A DNA stretch of 64,000 nucleotides from Actinomycetes bacterium (GCA_021791145.1 JAJYXE010000013.1:4504-68503), one strand, 5' to 3'. Counted from the first letter of the stretch, positions 18,912 to 28,584 are shown. Translations and numbers: made by a program. Notes: generated from the letters alone by a model not told the origin.

Positions 18912-20006
18912 ATGCCCGCTGAGCCGCAGGCATCCCCGCTCGACGCGCGTCTCGACGCGCTCGAGCAGGACTTTGCCGACGTCGAGGCGCAGCTCGCCGA
19001 GCCCGCGACGTCCGGAGATCCCGCGCGCCTGCGCGACCTGTCGCGGCGTCACAAGGAGCTCTGGGAGCTGGTCGCGACGTGGCGGGAGCTGCGCGCGGCG
19101 CGCGCCGATCTCGACGCTGCTCGCCAGCTGATCGAGGAGTCCGGGCCCGACGAGCGAGCCGGGTTGCTCGAGGAGGTGGAGGCGGCAGAGGCGCGCATCG
19201 CGTCGCTCGGCGCGCAGCTGAGCTTGCTGCTCCTGCCCAAGGACCCAAACGACGGGCGAAACGTGATCGTCGAGATCCGCGGCGCCGAGGGCGGTGAGGA
19301 AGCCAACCTCTTCGCCCGGGACCTCTTCGACATGTACACGCGCTACGCGGCTCGCCGCGGCTGGCACGTGGAGGTCCTCTCCGCGAGCCCGTCGGAGCGC
19401 GACGGGCTGAACGAGGTGGTCTTCGTCGTGAAGGGCGCGGACGCCTGGGCCCGCCTCGAGCACGAGGCGGGCCCCCACCGCGTGCAGCGGGTGCCGGTCA
19501 CCGAGTCCAAGGGCAGGGTGCACACGTCCTCGGCGACGGTCACCGTGCTCCCCGAGGCCGACGAGGTGGACGTCAAGATCGACCCGGGCGACCTGAAGAT
19601 CGACGTCTACCGCTCGACGGGGCCCGGAGGCCAGTCCGTGAACACGACCGACTCCGCCGTGCGGATCACCCACCTGCCCACCGGCATCGTGGTGGCGATG
19701 CAGGACGAGAAGAGCCAGATCCAGAACCGGGCGAAGGCCATGACCGTGCTGCGTGCCCGGCTGCTCAAGGCCGAGCAGGACCGCCGGGCCCAGGAGCTCG
19801 CGTCGCAGCGCAAGAGCCAGGTCGGCGGCGGCGGCCGGTCGGAGAAGGTGCGGACCTACAACTTCCGCGAGAACCGGGTCACCGACCACCGCCTCAACCT
19901 CACGCTCTACAAGCTCGACCAGGTGCTCCAAGGGGACCTCGACGAGCTCACGGACGCGCTGATGGCACACAAGCGCGCGAGGCAGCTGGCGGGCGAGGCC
20001 CCGTGA
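18912..20006 (+). CDS. prfA: peptide chain release factor 1
   Basis: 364 residues. It recognises UAA/UAG in the ribosomal A site and triggers peptide release. The tripeptide anticodon PxT is present as PVT (HRVQRVPVTESKGRVHTS), the catalytic GGQ is at 239-241 (TGPGGQSVNTTDSAV), and YNFRENRVTDHR ends domain 3. An RF2 would carry SPF, so this is RF1. The Gln of GGQ should be methylated by PrmC, encoded directly downstream with a 4-nt overlap. Confidence 0.96.
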   Translation: MPAEPQASPLDARLDALEQDFADVEAQLAEPATSGDPARLRDLSRRHKELWELVATWRELRAARADLDAARQLIEESGPDERAGLLEEVEAAEARIASLGAQLSLLLLPKDPNDGRNVIVEIRGAEGGEEANLFARDLFDMYTRYAARRGWHVEVLSASPSERDGLNEVVFVVKGADAWARLEHEAGPHRVQRVPVTESKGRVHTSSATVTVLPEADEVDVKIDPGDLKIDVYRSTGPGGQSVNTTDSAVRITHLPTGIVVAMQDEKSQIQNRAKAMTVLRARLLKAEQDRRAQELASQRKSQVGGGGRSEKVRTYNFRENRVTDHRLNLTLYKLDQVLQGDLDELTDALMAHKRARQLAGEAP

Positions 20007-20887
20007 CGTCGCGGGCGTCGCTCCAGGCGGTGCTGGCGAGCCGGCTCGGGTCGGCCGACGAGGCGCGCTGGATGATCGAAGAGGTGCTCGGAGCCGGCGC
20101 CCGCACACGGACCGGCACCGGACCCGAGGCCGAGCAGGTGCTCTTCGAGATGGCGGCCAGGAGGCTGGGTGGCGAGCCGCTCCAGTACGTGCTCGGCTCG
20201 TGGGCGTTCCGGTCCATCGAGCTCGCCGTCGACCCGCGTGCCCTCATCCCCCGCCCCGAGACCGAGCAGGTCGTCGAGGTCGCCCTCGGTGAGGTGCGCC
20301 GGCGGCTCCTGCCGGCGGGCTCTTTCGGCGGGCCGCTGCGCGTGGCCGACCTCGGCACCGGGAGCGGGGCGATCGCGCTGTCGGTGGCCGTGGAGCTCGG
20401 GAGCGAGTGTCCTGGGCTCCAAGTCGCGGCGACCGACGTCGACCCCTCGGCGCTCGAGCTGGCGGCGGCCAATCTCCGCCGGGTGGCGGCCGACCACCCC
20501 TACGTGGAAGAACAGGTGGAGCTGCGCGCCGGGGGCTGGTTCGACGCGCTCGCACCGGCCTGGCACGGGCTGGTCGGCCTCGTCGTCTCCAACCCTCCCT
20601 ACGTGAGCGAGCCGGAGTGGCCGTCCCTCGATCCGCAGGTTCGACGAGAGCCCTACGGCGCGCTCGTCGCGCCGGCGGGCTCCGACGGCACGCCCGGGTT
20701 CGCGGGGGTGGAGGCGGTCGTGAAGGGGGCGCGCGACTGGTTGGCGCCCGGCGGCGCCGTGGTGGTGGAGATGGCGCCGCACCACGCGCAGCCGGCCCGC
20801 GCGGCGGCGAAGAAGGCGGGCTACCGCGAGGTGCGCGTGGAGGCGGACCTCGCGGGCAGGCCCCGCGCGCTCGTCGCCCGGCGGTGA
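20003..20887 (+). CDS. prmC: release factor glutamine methyltransferase
   Basis: 294 residues; GTG start overlapping the prfA stop as GTGA. It methylates the GGQ glutamine of release factors with S-adenosylmethionine. The N-terminal helical domain has GGEPLQYVLGSWAFRS and PRALIPRPETEQVVE, the SAM site is VADLGTGSGAIALSVAVEL, and the catalytic NPPY is at about residue 196 (VVSNPPYVSEPEW). The insertion of residues after the N-terminal domain is slightly Ala/Gly-rich, nothing else odd. Coupled with prfA and tsaC. Confidence 0.95.
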   Translation: MTSRASLQAVLASRLGSADEARWMIEEVLGAGARTRTGTGPEAEQVLFEMAARRLGGEPLQYVLGSWAFRSIELAVDPRALIPRPETEQVVEVALGEVRRRLLPAGSFGGPLRVADLGTGSGAIALSVAVELGSECPGLQVAATDVDPSALELAAANLRRVAADHPYVEEQVELRAGGWFDALAPAWHGLVGLVVSNPPYVSEPEWPSLDPQVRREPYGALVAPAGSDGTPGFAGVEAVVKGARDWLAPGGAVVVEMAPHHAQPARAAAKKAGYREVRVEADLAGRPRALVARR

Positions 20888-21516
20888 GCGGCGCCGGCGG
20901 CCCGCAAGTGATCGACGCGGGCCAGCGCTCGGCGCTCGATGCCGCGGCGGCGGCGCTGGCCGAGGGGCTGGTGGTGGCGATCCCGACCGACACCGTCTAC
21001 GGGCTCGCGGCGCGCATCGACCGCCCCGACGCGATGGCGGCGATCTTCGACGCGAAGAGGCGGCCTCCGGGTCTCGCGCTGCCGGTCCTGGTGGGCCGCT
21101 GGCACCAGGCGCGGGAGGTCGCGAGCAGCTGGCCCCGCGCCGCATCGATGCTCGCGGCCCGCTTCTGGCCCGGCGCGCTCACGGTGGTGGTGCCCGTCGA
21201 CCCCGCGCTCGGCGCGGAGCTCGGAGGGGACGGCACCAGCGTGGGGCTGCGGCGGCCCCGCCACAAGTTCGTCCAGGCGCTCTGCCGCCGGGCCGGTCCG
21301 CTGGCCACGACCAGTGCCAACCGCCACGGCGAGCAGCCGTGCACGACCGCGACAGAGGTGCGCGGCACCTTCGGCGCCCAAGACGTCACCGTGGTGATCG
21401 ACGGCGGCACCTGCGATCGGCCGCCCTCCACCGTCGTCGACTGCACCGTGACCCCCCCCAAGTGCCTGCGCGAGGGCGCGATCCCCTGGTCGTGGCTCGA
21501 GGCGGCGATGCGCTGA
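20884..21516 (+). CDS. tsaC: threonylcarbamoyl-AMP synthase (YrdC/Sua5 family)
   Basis: 210 residues from a GTG that overlaps the prmC stop by four bases. It makes threonylcarbamoyl-AMP from threonine, bicarbonate and ATP for the t6A37 modification of tRNAs reading ANN codons. YrdC-domain signatures: VVAIPTDTVYGLAAR, an FDAKRRP motif (the KRR ATP/bicarbonate contact), LAARFWPGALTVVVP, SVGLRRPRH and PLATTSANRHGEQP. Short form lacking the Sua5 C-terminal domain. Gene order prfA-prmC-tsaC is conserved across Actinomycetota. Confidence 0.94.
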   Translation: MSGAGGPQVIDAGQRSALDAAAAALAEGLVVAIPTDTVYGLAARIDRPDAMAAIFDAKRRPPGLALPVLVGRWHQAREVASSWPRAASMLAARFWPGALTVVVPVDPALGAELGGDGTSVGLRRPRHKFVQALCRRAGPLATTSANRHGEQPCTTATEVRGTFGAQDVTVVIDGGTCDRPPSTVVDCTVTPPKCLREGAIPWSWLEAAMR

Positions 21517-21541
21517 GGGACGCCCCGGCGAGCGGACGCGC

Positions 21542-21571
21542 CACGGCGGGCGGCCATGGCCGCCCGCCGTG
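21542..21571. terminator. 14-bp-stem palindrome between convergent genes
   Basis: CACGGCGGGCGGCC (21542-21555), two bases, then its exact complement (21558-21571). It lies between the rightward tsaC and leftward S53 peptidase genes, so it may stop transcription in both directions. No T-run follows; many actinobacterial terminators lack one. Confidence 0.6.
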
Positions 21572-21657
21572 CGCGGTCCCCTTCCCCAACCCGCTCCGCG
21601 CGCAAAGTGCGCCGCGGAGAGGCTCGAGGCGCCGTCGGCGCCGCTGAAGGCCCGAGG

Positions 21658-23445
21658 TCAGTGCCCCCGCGGCGGAGGGGGCGGCCCAGGTGCCGGTTTG
21701 CGCTGGGCCGCAGGGACGAAGGGCTTCACCGCGCTCACCATGGCGACCGTGTCGAAGCTTCCGAGGCCGGTGTTGTAGTTGTAGCCGGGAGTCGCCGGGT
21801 AGAGGCCGTTGTCGCCTGCGAGCGGCGCGTGGAGCGCGGGCGTCGTGCAGATCTGCTTGAGCGTCGTCGTGCTCGTGTTGCACGACCCGTCGAGGTAGAC
21901 CCCGTAGAGGTCCGGCGCGGCGAAGCCGAGGCGGTTGCCGTAGCTCGACTCGATCCGGGCCCAGGTGCCGAGCGCGAGCGGCGCCGAGAGGCTGGTCCCG
22001 CCGACGCCTTCCCACCCTGTGGACGAGTAGAGGGTTGTCGTGCTGCCGGTGTAGACCCTGGCGCCGGTTGTCGGGTCGGCGTCCATCGCGAGGTCCGGGA
22101 CCCCGCGGTCTCCGGTCGTGCCGTCGGTGACCGGCATGACCTCCGCCTGCCAGTAGGGCCGGTACTCGAACTGGCTCAGGCCGCCGCCGCCGGCGTCCCA
22201 CGAGGTCTCGAAGTCGTAGCTGCCTGTCGACTTCGTCACGAGCATCGTGCCGCCGACCGCCACGACGTAGGGCGAGGAAGCGGGGTAGTTGACGAACGGC
22301 GGGCCCGAGTCGGGCACGCCGTTGGTCCCCTCCACGGCGCAGGAGGCGCCCGTGTCACCGGCGCTCGCAAACATCGTCTGACCCTGTGCCGCGGCCTCGG
22401 CGAAGATCTCGTCGTCGATCAGCATCGAGCCGTCGAGGTACGGCTCGAACTCGCACTCGCCGAGCGAGGCGCTCGCGGCCTTGGCCAGGTCCTGGCTCGC
22501 CCACTTGTTGAAGTCGAGGGCGAGGTCGGAGTCGGTGAGCGAGGACGCGTCGTAGAAGTAGAAGTGCGACACGTCCTGGGCCATGCCCGTGGCGAACTGG
22601 CTGTCGAGGTCCCACTCGACGTTCGCTGTCGCTGTCGCCGGCGTCTCGATGCCGGCGTACTCGACCGTGACGGGCACCTGGGGGAGGCCGTTGGCCTTCT
22701 CCTCGACGCGAAGGTTGGCGATCGGTCCTGTCATCGCGCCGGACGAGATCGTGGCGATGGCGGTTGTCCTGCCTGTGGACGTCCCTGTGGCGCCGTACGC
22801 CTTCTGGAAACCCTGGGGCGTGTACTCGCCGACGAGGTTGGGTGTTGTGGCCGTCTTCAGCGCGACGTGGGTGGGCGTCGCCTTGAAGATGTCGTTCAGC
22901 CCGAGCACACCGACGACGATCCCCGAGAGTGTCGAGGGCACCATCGCCGCGGTGGAGTTGGCGAAGACGTCGGCGCCGCCGAGCTGGTACTCGGTGAGCG
23001 TCGTGTGGAACGCCTGCTCGGCCGTGGCCGCGGTCCCCGTCGCGCTCACGAGGAGGTCGTTGGGGCTGACCGAGATCCCGCTGAACCCTTCGCTCTGGAG
23101 GTAGCCGGTCACCGCGTCGACCGATGCCGAGGAGGGGCCGTAGTCGGCGGTGAAGCTCTGGGGTGTGTACGCGGCGCCGAACTCGCTCGACGACGGTGTG
23201 GATGCGTCGGCGATGAAGTTCTGGAGTGTCGCCTGGTGCTGAAGGGCCAGGCCGAGGGTCACCACGACCGGCGTGGAACCCGAGAGCTGGCCGAGGACGA
23301 CCGCCCCTGTGGGCGTGGGCACCGCCTGGGTCGCCGTGGCGCTCCACGTGGTGCTGGCGCCGGCCAGCCCGGGTGCAAGTCCGAAGGCGGTCATCGGGCC
23401 CACGGATGCGGCGAGCACCGCAGCCAAGGGCGCAAGTCTTCTCAT
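21658..23445 (-). CDS. secreted sedolisin-type (S53) acid peptidase
   Basis: About 595 residues. Signal peptide MRRLAPLAAVLAASVG, then the activation domain of pro-kumamolisins (about residues 45-190, with VSPNDLLVSATGTAATAEQAF), then the catalytic domain. Catalytic residues are readable: Glu and Asp in VEWDLDSQ, the oxyanion Asp in SAGDTGASC, and the Ser in GVGGTSLSAPLA. The C-terminal PGYNYNTGLGSFD is the Ca2+-site region. Sedolisins are serine-carboxyl endopeptidases active at low pH, so extracellular digestion in acid surroundings is suggested. I prefer the ATG at 23445 after GGAGTACGTG; an ATG 12 codons upstream is also open. A short Pro tail ends the protein. Confidence 0.93.
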   Translation of the reverse strand: MRRLAPLAAVLAASVGPMTAFGLAPGLAGASTTWSATATQAVPTPTGAVVLGQLSGSTPVVVTLGLALQHQATLQNFIADASTPSSSEFGAAYTPQSFTADYGPSSASVDAVTGYLQSEGFSGISVSPNDLLVSATGTAATAEQAFHTTLTEYQLGGADVFANSTAAMVPSTLSGIVVGVLGLNDIFKATPTHVALKTATTPNLVGEYTPQGFQKAYGATGTSTGRTTAIATISSGAMTGPIANLRVEEKANGLPQVPVTVEYAGIETPATATANVEWDLDSQFATGMAQDVSHFYFYDASSLTDSDLALDFNKWASQDLAKAASASLGECEFEPYLDGSMLIDDEIFAEAAAQGQTMFASAGDTGASCAVEGTNGVPDSGPPFVNYPASSPYVVAVGGTMLVTKSTGSYDFETSWDAGGGGLSQFEYRPYWQAEVMPVTDGTTGDRGVPDLAMDADPTTGARVYTGSTTTLYSSTGWEGVGGTSLSAPLALGTWARIESSYGNRLGFAAPDLYGVYLDGSCNTSTTTLKQICTTPALHAPLAGDNGLYPATPGYNYNTGLGSFDTVAMVSAVKPFVPAAQRKPAPGPPPPPRGH

Positions 23446-23611
23446 CACGTACTCCTTTCCGACGGCGTTGCCGTTCCTCACCTGTCGTCACGTGTGCGGT
23501 CACGCGGGGCGCTCGGGCTCCGGAGGGCCGGTGGCCCGCTTCCCGGAGGGGGAACGAGCGGAACGGGGGTGGCTTACGGTCCGCCTGTCGGGCCGCCGGT
23601 AAAGTGGAGGC

Positions 23612-24913
23612 ATGCGTCCCGCGTCGCCCTTCGCCGCCTGGCTGGGCGGCGACCCCGAGGTGGCCGGCCTGCTCGGTGACGAGATCGAGCGCCAGTCGAC
23701 GACGCTCCAGCTGATCGCGTCGGAGAACTTCACCTCGCCCGCGGTCCTGGCCGCGACCGGGTCGGTGCTCACCAACAAGTACGCGGAGGGCTATCCGCAC
23801 CGCCGCTACTACGGCGGCAACGCGGTGATCGACGAAGTGGAGGACCTCGCGCGTGCGCGCGCCTGCGCGCTCTTCGGCGCCGAGCACGCCAACGTCCAGC
23901 CGCACGCAGGGGCGAACGCCAACCTGGCCGTGTACATGGCCCTGCTCCAGCCCGGCGACACGATCCTGGCGATGCGCCTGGACCACGGCGGCCACCTCAC
24001 CCACGGCTCGCCGGCCTCGATCACCTCCAAGATCTGGCGGTTCGTCTCCTACGGCGTGACCCCCGCCTCTTCGGGGCAGCCGGGCGGAGGAGAGGTCATC
24101 GACTTCGACCAGGTCGCCGACCTCGCCAAGCGCGAGCAGCCCAAGCTCATCGTCGCCGGCTCGACCGCCTACTCGAGGGTGATCGACCCTGCGCCGTTCC
24201 GGGAGATCGCCGACGCCGTCGGCGCGCTGTTCATGTTCGACATGGCCCACCCCGCCGGGCTCGTCGCCGGGGGGGCCCACCCCAGCCCGGTCGGGGTCGC
24301 CGACGTGGTGACGCTCACCACCCACAAGACCCTGCGCGGCCCGAGAGGAGGCGCCATCCTGTGCCGGGCCGACCTCGCCAAGCCGATCGACAGCGCAGTC
24401 TTCCCCGGCCTCCAGGGCGGGCCCCTCGAGCACGTCATCGCCGCCAAGGCCGTCGCGTTCGGCGAAGCGCAGGCCCCCCAGTTCCGTGCCTACGCAGCCA
24501 GGGTCGTCGACAATGCACGGGCCCTCGGCGCGGCGCTGGCGTCCGAAGGGTTCCGGCTCGTCTCGGGGGGCACCGACAACCACATGCTGCTCGTCGACCT
24601 GCGCGCGTTCGACCCGGAGCTCACGGGCAAGGAGGCCCAGGAGGTCCTCGATCGAGCGGGCATCACGTGCAACCGCAACACGATCCCCGACGACCCGCGC
24701 TCGCCGTTCGTGACCTCGGGGCTGCGGCTCGGCTCGGCGGCGGAGACCACGGCGGGCATGGGGGCAGAGGAGATGGCGCGGATCGCCGCGCTCATCGGCA
24801 GGACCCTGCGAGGTCGCGGCGACGAGGCCGAGGTGGCGGCCGTGCGGGCCGAGGTCCGCGAGCTGTGCGCGGCGTTCCCGCCGTACGCGGCCCTGGCCGC
24901 GGGCTCGGGATAG
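23612..24913 (+). CDS. glyA: serine hydroxymethyltransferase
   Basis: 433 residues. Interconverts serine and glycine with tetrahydrofolate, the main source of one-carbon units. Motifs: [46 protein letters not shown], and the PLP lysine at 239 in [15 protein letters not shown]-terminal [15 protein letters not shown] is also typical. AAAGTGGAGG precedes the ATG. Rightward, starting 166 bp from the divergent S53 gene; followed after 27 bp by the WecA-like gene. Confidence 0.97.
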   Translation: MRPASPFAAWLGGDPEVAGLLGDEIERQSTTLQLIASENFTSPAVLAATGSVLTNKYAEGYPHRRYYGGNAVIDEVEDLARARACALFGAEHANVQPHAGANANLAVYMALLQPGDTILAMRLDHGGHLTHGSPASITSKIWRFVSYGVTPASSGQPGGGEVIDFDQVADLAKREQPKLIVAGSTAYSRVIDPAPFREIADAVGALFMFDMAHPAGLVAGGAHPSPVGVADVVTLTTHKTLRGPRGGAILCRADLAKPIDSAVFPGLQGGPLEHVIAAKAVAFGEAQAPQFRAYAARVVDNARALGAALASEGFRLVSGGTDNHMLLVDLRAFDPELTGKEAQEVLDRAGITCNRNTIPDDPRSPFVTSGLRLGSAAETTAGMGAEEMARIAALIGRTLRGRGDEAEVAAVRAEVRELCAAFPPYAALAAGSG

Positions 24914-24940
24914 CGCCTCCCGGCAGAGGCGAGGCCGCAC

Positions 24941-26326
24941 ATGCCCTGGTACGCGTGGTACGGCGTGGTCCTCGCGGTGGCCGCCGGGGTGACCGCCCTC
25001 AGCGCGTGGCCCGCCGCGTGGATCTCGCGCAAGGTCGGGTACGTCGCGCTGCCCGGCGACCGGAAGATCCACACGACGACCACCCCCTACGGCGGCGGCG
25101 CGGCGATGTTCCTCGGCTTCCTCGTCGCGATGATGGTGGCAGCCGGCATCCACCGCTTCCGCGCGATCTTCGTCGGCTCCTCCGAGCCGCTCGGTGTGCT
25201 CATCGCCGCCGCGGCGATCTTCGGCGTCGGGCTCATCGACGACGCGAGGGAGATGTCGGCCCCGGCCAAGATCGCCGGGCAGGTCCTCGCCGCGTCGACG
25301 CTCTACTTCCTCGGGGTGACGCTGTACTGGTTTAAGGTGCCGCTCGGCGGGGTGGTCTCCCTCACCCCGGCGATCACGCCGCTCATCATGGCGCTTTGGG
25401 TGATCGCGCTCACCAATGCGGTCAACCTGATCGACGGGCTCGACGGCCTTGCGGCGGGCGTGGTCGCCATCGGCGGAGGCGCCCTCGCCGTCTACGGCTT
25501 GAGGTTGATGGAGATCGGGATCCTGTCGCAGACAAACATCGGCCCCTTGGTCGCGGTGATCGCCTGCGGCATCTGCCTCGGCTTCCTCCCCTTCAATTTC
25601 CATCCCGCCAAGATGTTCATGGGGGACGCGGGGGCGCTCTTGCTCGGGCTGCTCATGTCTGCGTCGACGATGGTCATCGGCGGGAGGATCCCCCCGACCT
25701 CCCCGACGACCGGGCTGACGTACTTCTTCTTCGCCCCCCTTCTCATCCCCTTCTTCATCCTCGGGGTGCCCATCTTGGACATGGCCTTCGCCTTCGTCCG
25801 CCGGACGGCACGGGGGACCGGGTTCCACACGCCCGACAAGGACCACATCCACCACCGGCTCCTCAGGCTCGGCCACGGCCACCGGCGCAGCGTCGTGATC
25901 CTGTGGGCGTGGACCGCGATCCTGTCGGGGTTCATCCTGTTCCCCCTCTTCGTCCGGGCGGTCAACCCGTTCATCCCGCTGGGGGTGGCCGTCCTCGCCG
26001 TGGCGCTCGTCACCTGGTTCCACCCCGAGGTGCGCCACCGGGCCGAGACGGCCCAGGCCGCCGGGCCGCCGGCTGCAGCCGCTCCTCAGGTGAGAGAGCT
26101 TCGCCAGAGGCGCCACGTCGTGAGGTCGGACCCCCCAGGCGGTGCCGCTCGCTCGAGCGGTGTCCCGGTCCCGACGGGCGCCACGTCCCCGCCCCCGACG
26201 GGCGCCCCGCCCCCGACCGGCGCCCCGCCCGCCGGCCGGAGCTCGCGCCGAGAGGGAGGGGTGCAGCGGGCGCAGGTGCTGCTCCCGAGCGATCGTTTTG
26301 CCCGCCGGCGGGACCGAATGGGATGA
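24941..26326 (+). CDS. wecA: WecA/Rfe-type phospho-glycosyltransferase
   Basis: 461 residues with ten or so membrane spans, of the MraY/WecA superfamily. It transfers a sugar-1-phosphate (GlcNAc-1-P in arabinogalactan or wall-polymer synthesis) to a polyprenyl phosphate. Active-site motifs: GLIDDAREM, NAVNLIDGLDGLAAG, KMFMGDAGALLLG, and DKDHIHHRLLRLGH, whose HIHH marks WecA rather than MraY. After about residue 365 comes a Pro/Arg-rich cytoplasmic tail with a repeated PPPTGAPPPTGAPP, not part of the enzyme. Its place between glyA and the atp genes is conserved in Actinomycetota. Exact sugar not determined. Confidence 0.88.
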   Translation: MPWYAWYGVVLAVAAGVTALSAWPAAWISRKVGYVALPGDRKIHTTTTPYGGGAAMFLGFLVAMMVAAGIHRFRAIFVGSSEPLGVLIAAAAIFGVGLIDDAREMSAPAKIAGQVLAASTLYFLGVTLYWFKVPLGGVVSLTPAITPLIMALWVIALTNAVNLIDGLDGLAAGVVAIGGGALAVYGLRLMEIGILSQTNIGPLVAVIACGICLGFLPFNFHPAKMFMGDAGALLLGLLMSASTMVIGGRIPPTSPTTGLTYFFFAPLLIPFFILGVPILDMAFAFVRRTARGTGFHTPDKDHIHHRLLRLGHGHRRSVVILWAWTAILSGFILFPLFVRAVNPFIPLGVAVLAVALVTWFHPEVRHRAETAQAAGPPAAAAPQVRELRQRRHVVRSDPPGGAARSSGVPVPTGATSPPPTGAPPPTGAPPAGRSSRREGGVQRAQVLLPSDRFARRRDRMG

Positions 26327-26470
26327 TGAGGAGCGTGTCGACCCCCCACCGGGCCATGGGCCACGGGCCGGGAAGGCGGCGGGCCCCGGGCGGGCGCGCG
26401 GCCGCGTGAACGCAGGGAGCCGATTCGGTGCAGCGCGCCGTGACGCGGGTTGACGCGGCCGTCGTCGGCG

Positions 26471-26770
26471 ATGGCGGAAGTTCCCCCCTCACCAGCGACA
26501 CCGGCCGGAGGCCCGCAGGGCAACGACGGCGCGCCGGGCACCGACGGCGTGCCGGGCACCGACGGCGCGCCGGGCAAGCCCGAGCCGAGGCTGGGCGACC
26601 TCTTCTGGGTCGGCACGGCCTGCGCGATCTCGATCATCGCGGGGGGCGGCATCGGCTATGCGGTCGACGACGCCGCGGGGACGTTTCCCTGGGTCACGGT
26701 CGCGGGCCTCGCGTTCGGTGTACTCTCTGCCGTCCTGCTCGCCGTCAACCAGTTCCGCAAGTACGTGTGA
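26471..26770 (+). CDS. AtpZ/AtpI-type protein with collagen-like N-terminus
   Basis: About 99 residues. Two membrane spans, FWVGTACAISIIAGGGIGYA and VAGLAFGVLSAVLLAVNQF, with the Asp between them (YAVDDAAG), match the AtpZ/AtpI family encoded at the start of atp operons and linked to Mg2+/Ca2+ supply or c-ring assembly. Ahead of this are eight Gly-X-Y triplets (GPQGNDGAPGTDGVPGTDGA then PGKP), which look collagen-like and arise partly from an 18-bp DNA repeat. The ATG at 26471 lacks an obvious ribosome site; a TTG seven codons upstream is another choice. Confidence 0.75.
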   Translation: MAEVPPSPATPAGGPQGNDGAPGTDGVPGTDGAPGKPEPRLGDLFWVGTACAISIIAGGGIGYAVDDAAGTFPWVTVAGLAFGVLSAVLLAVNQFRKYV

Positions 26771-26864
26771 CCGGCGGGACGCCCCCGGCTGCCGGCGACT
26801 CCTCATCGTGGGCCCCCGCCGCCGAGGCTGGGCCGCGGGCCGGGGACTGAGAAAAGAAGAAGGC

Positions 26865-27422
26865 ATGCTCGAACGGTTCCAACTGCCCGACGTCGCCGCG
26901 GTGGCGCGCCGCACGATGCTCGGCGCGCTCGTCGTGGGCGTGCTCGGCCTCCTCGTCCTGCTGCTGTTCAGCCAGAACTGGGCGGCGCTCGGGCTGTGCA
27001 TCGGCATCGGCCTCGGCATCGGCAACTTCCGGCTCATCGTCCGCTCGGTCGTGAAGGTGGGCCAGCGGGTGGAGGGCAACAAGCGGCGTCCCCTCGCGAT
27101 GAACACGCTCGGGCGGCTCATGGCGATGACCGTGGTGGCGCTCGTGCTGGCGTGGGTCGAGCCACCTCTCGGGCTCGGGATCATCGGCGGGCTGGCTGTC
27201 TTCCAGTTGCTGCTCCTCGCCAACGTCACCCGTTCGATGCTCAAGGCCGGCGCCCTCGGCGGCGCCGCAGGCGGCGGGCTGTCGCTGCTCTTCGGGTCGG
27301 CCCTCGGCGAGGCGGCGGGCGAGGCGCCTCAGACGGGCCCGTCGGTCCAGACGGGCCAGCCGGGCGAGGCGGGAGAGCCCGGGGACGCGGGTGACGGCGC
27401 GGGCGGCGGGGGGGCTGCGTGA
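26865..27422 (+). CDS. ATP synthase subunit I-like membrane protein
   Basis: 185 residues, starting [17 protein letters not shown] after AAGAAGAAGGC. Four hydrophobic spans ([63 protein letters not shown]) in the order seen in AtpI-like proteins before atpB. The tail is Gly/Pro-rich with [12 protein letters not shown]. AtpI aids c-ring assembly or ion uptake but is not a structural subunit. Its stop overlaps the atpB start by four bases. Confidence 0.75.
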   Translation: MLERFQLPDVAAVARRTMLGALVVGVLGLLVLLLFSQNWAALGLCIGIGLGIGNFRLIVRSVVKVGQRVEGNKRRPLAMNTLGRLMAMTVVALVLAWVEPPLGLGIIGGLAVFQLLLLANVTRSMLKAGALGGAAGGGLSLLFGSALGEAAGEAPQTGPSVQTGQPGEAGEPGDAGDGAGGGGAA

Positions 27423-28258
27423 GCATGGCCCTCGGCGGGACGCTCGTGCTGGTGAGATCGTTCGTGCTGGTGAGATCGCTCGTGCTGGTGAGGTCGCTCT
27501 ACGCGGTGACCATCACCGTCGGCACACACATCGAGGGGAAGCTCTTCGGTCTCTCGCTGGACATCGACACCCTGTGGGCGACGGGTGCCGCGGTCATCGT
27601 GGTCATCCTCCTCGGCATGCTCCTGCGCCACCAGGCGACGAGCGGCGTCCCGGGGAAGTTCCAGCTCACCTGGGAGATGGGCGTCAACGCCGTCCGCAAG
27701 CAGGTCGAAGGGTCGATCGGGCCGCGGGGCGAGTCGATCGTGCCGCTCGCGACCGCGCTGTTCGTCTTCATCTTCGTCGCCAACTTCTTCGAGATCTTCG
27801 GCGTGGGGAGCAAGTACGAGATCCTCGGACCCCCCACCGCCAACGTCAACCTTCCCGCCGCGCTCGCCATCTTCGTGATCGTGCTCGTGCACATCGCGTC
27901 GATCCGTGCACGCGGCATCGTCGGGTACGTCCGCCACTACCTGCTGCAGCCGTTCCCAAAGTTCCTCATGCCGGTGAACCTCTTCATCAACTTGGTCGAG
28001 GAGATCGCACGGCCGATCACCCTCGCGCTCCGGCTCTTCGGCAATCTGTTCTCGGGCGCGCTGATGCTGACGCTCATCGCCGCACTCGGCGCGTGGAAGC
28101 TCGGCCCGGTCCCGATCGGGGACTTCCTCACCTTCTTGTTCGCCGTCGTCTGGAAGCTCTTCGACGTCTTCCTGATCGGCCCGATCCAAGCCTTCATCTT
28201 CGCCCTGCTCACGATCTTGTACTTCGACACCGCCATGTCGACCGCGGACCAGCACTGA
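27419..28258 (+). CDS. atpB: F0 ATP synthase subunit a
   Basis: 279 residues from a GTG overlapping the previous stop; ATG at 27425 is an alternative. The essential stator arginine is in [18 protein letters not shown] (about residue 205), and the last helices [19 protein letters not shown] line the proton half-channels. The N-terminus contains three copies of a LVLVRS motif from an 18-bp tandem DNA repeat (27443-27496), not known from the family, and this hydrophobic-basic stretch could alter membrane insertion. The true start might lie after it, at the GTG of [11 protein letters not shown]. Confidence 0.94.
   Translation: MSMALGGTLVLVRSFVLVRSLVLVRSLYAVTITVGTHIEGKLFGLSLDIDTLWATGAAVIVVILLGMLLRHQATSGVPGKFQLTWEMGVNAVRKQVEGSIGPRGESIVPLATALFVFIFVANFFEIFGVGSKYEILGPPTANVNLPAALAIFVIVLVHIASIRARGIVGYVRHYLLQPFPKFLMPVNLFINLVEEIARPITLALRLFGNLFSGALMLTLIAALGAWKLGPVPIGDFLTFLFAVVWKLFDVFLIGPIQAFIFALLTILYFDTAMSTADQH
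27443..27496. repeat. 18-bp in-frame tandem repeat, three copies
   Basis: CTCGTGCTGGTGAGATCG with one change each in copies 2 and 3. It encodes [18 protein letters not shown] at the start of subunit a. Confidence 0.93.
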
Positions 28259-28302
28259 TCACCGCGCTCTCTCGCTCTCGTCAACAAAGGAGAAAGGAAC
28301 CC

Positions 28303-28566
28303 ATGTCACCCACCCCGACCCAAGAGGGCCTGCAGCTCGGCGGGGCCATGATCGGCGGCGGGCTCGCGCTCGGCGGGGGCGCCATCGGCGCTGCCATCGG
28401 CGACGGCCTCGCGGGCAGCCAGACCATCGCCGGCGTCGCGCGCCAGCCCGAGGCGCAGGGGCGCCTGTTCACGATCATGTTCCTGACGGTCGGCCTGGTA
28501 GAGGCGATGTACTTCATCAATCTCGCCTTCACCGTGCTCTTCATCTTCGTGCTCTACAAGAAGTAG
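28303..28566 (+). CDS. atpE: F0 ATP synthase subunit c
   Basis: 87 residues, a two-helix hairpin. The first helix is Gly-rich ([23 protein letters not shown]), the polar loop is ARQPEA, and the proton-carrying Glu is at 67 in [15 protein letters not shown]. The motif is that of H+-type rather than Na+-type c subunits (no Gln/Ser-Thr Na+ ligands around the Glu). Preceded by AAAGGAGAAAGGAA. Forms the rotor ring. Confidence 0.95.
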   Translation: MSPTPTQEGLQLGGAMIGGGLALGGGAIGAAIGDGLAGSQTIAGVARQPEAQGRLFTIMFLTVGLVEAMYFINLAFTVLFIFVLYKK

Positions 28567-28584
28567 GGACCCGGCCGGACTGCC

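Noticed and set aside
22355..26116. Very long open frame on the minus strand opposite glyA and wecA
   Set aside because: Opposite two clearly recognised genes; Arg/His/Asp-rich, no domains: a shadow of GC-rich coding DNA.
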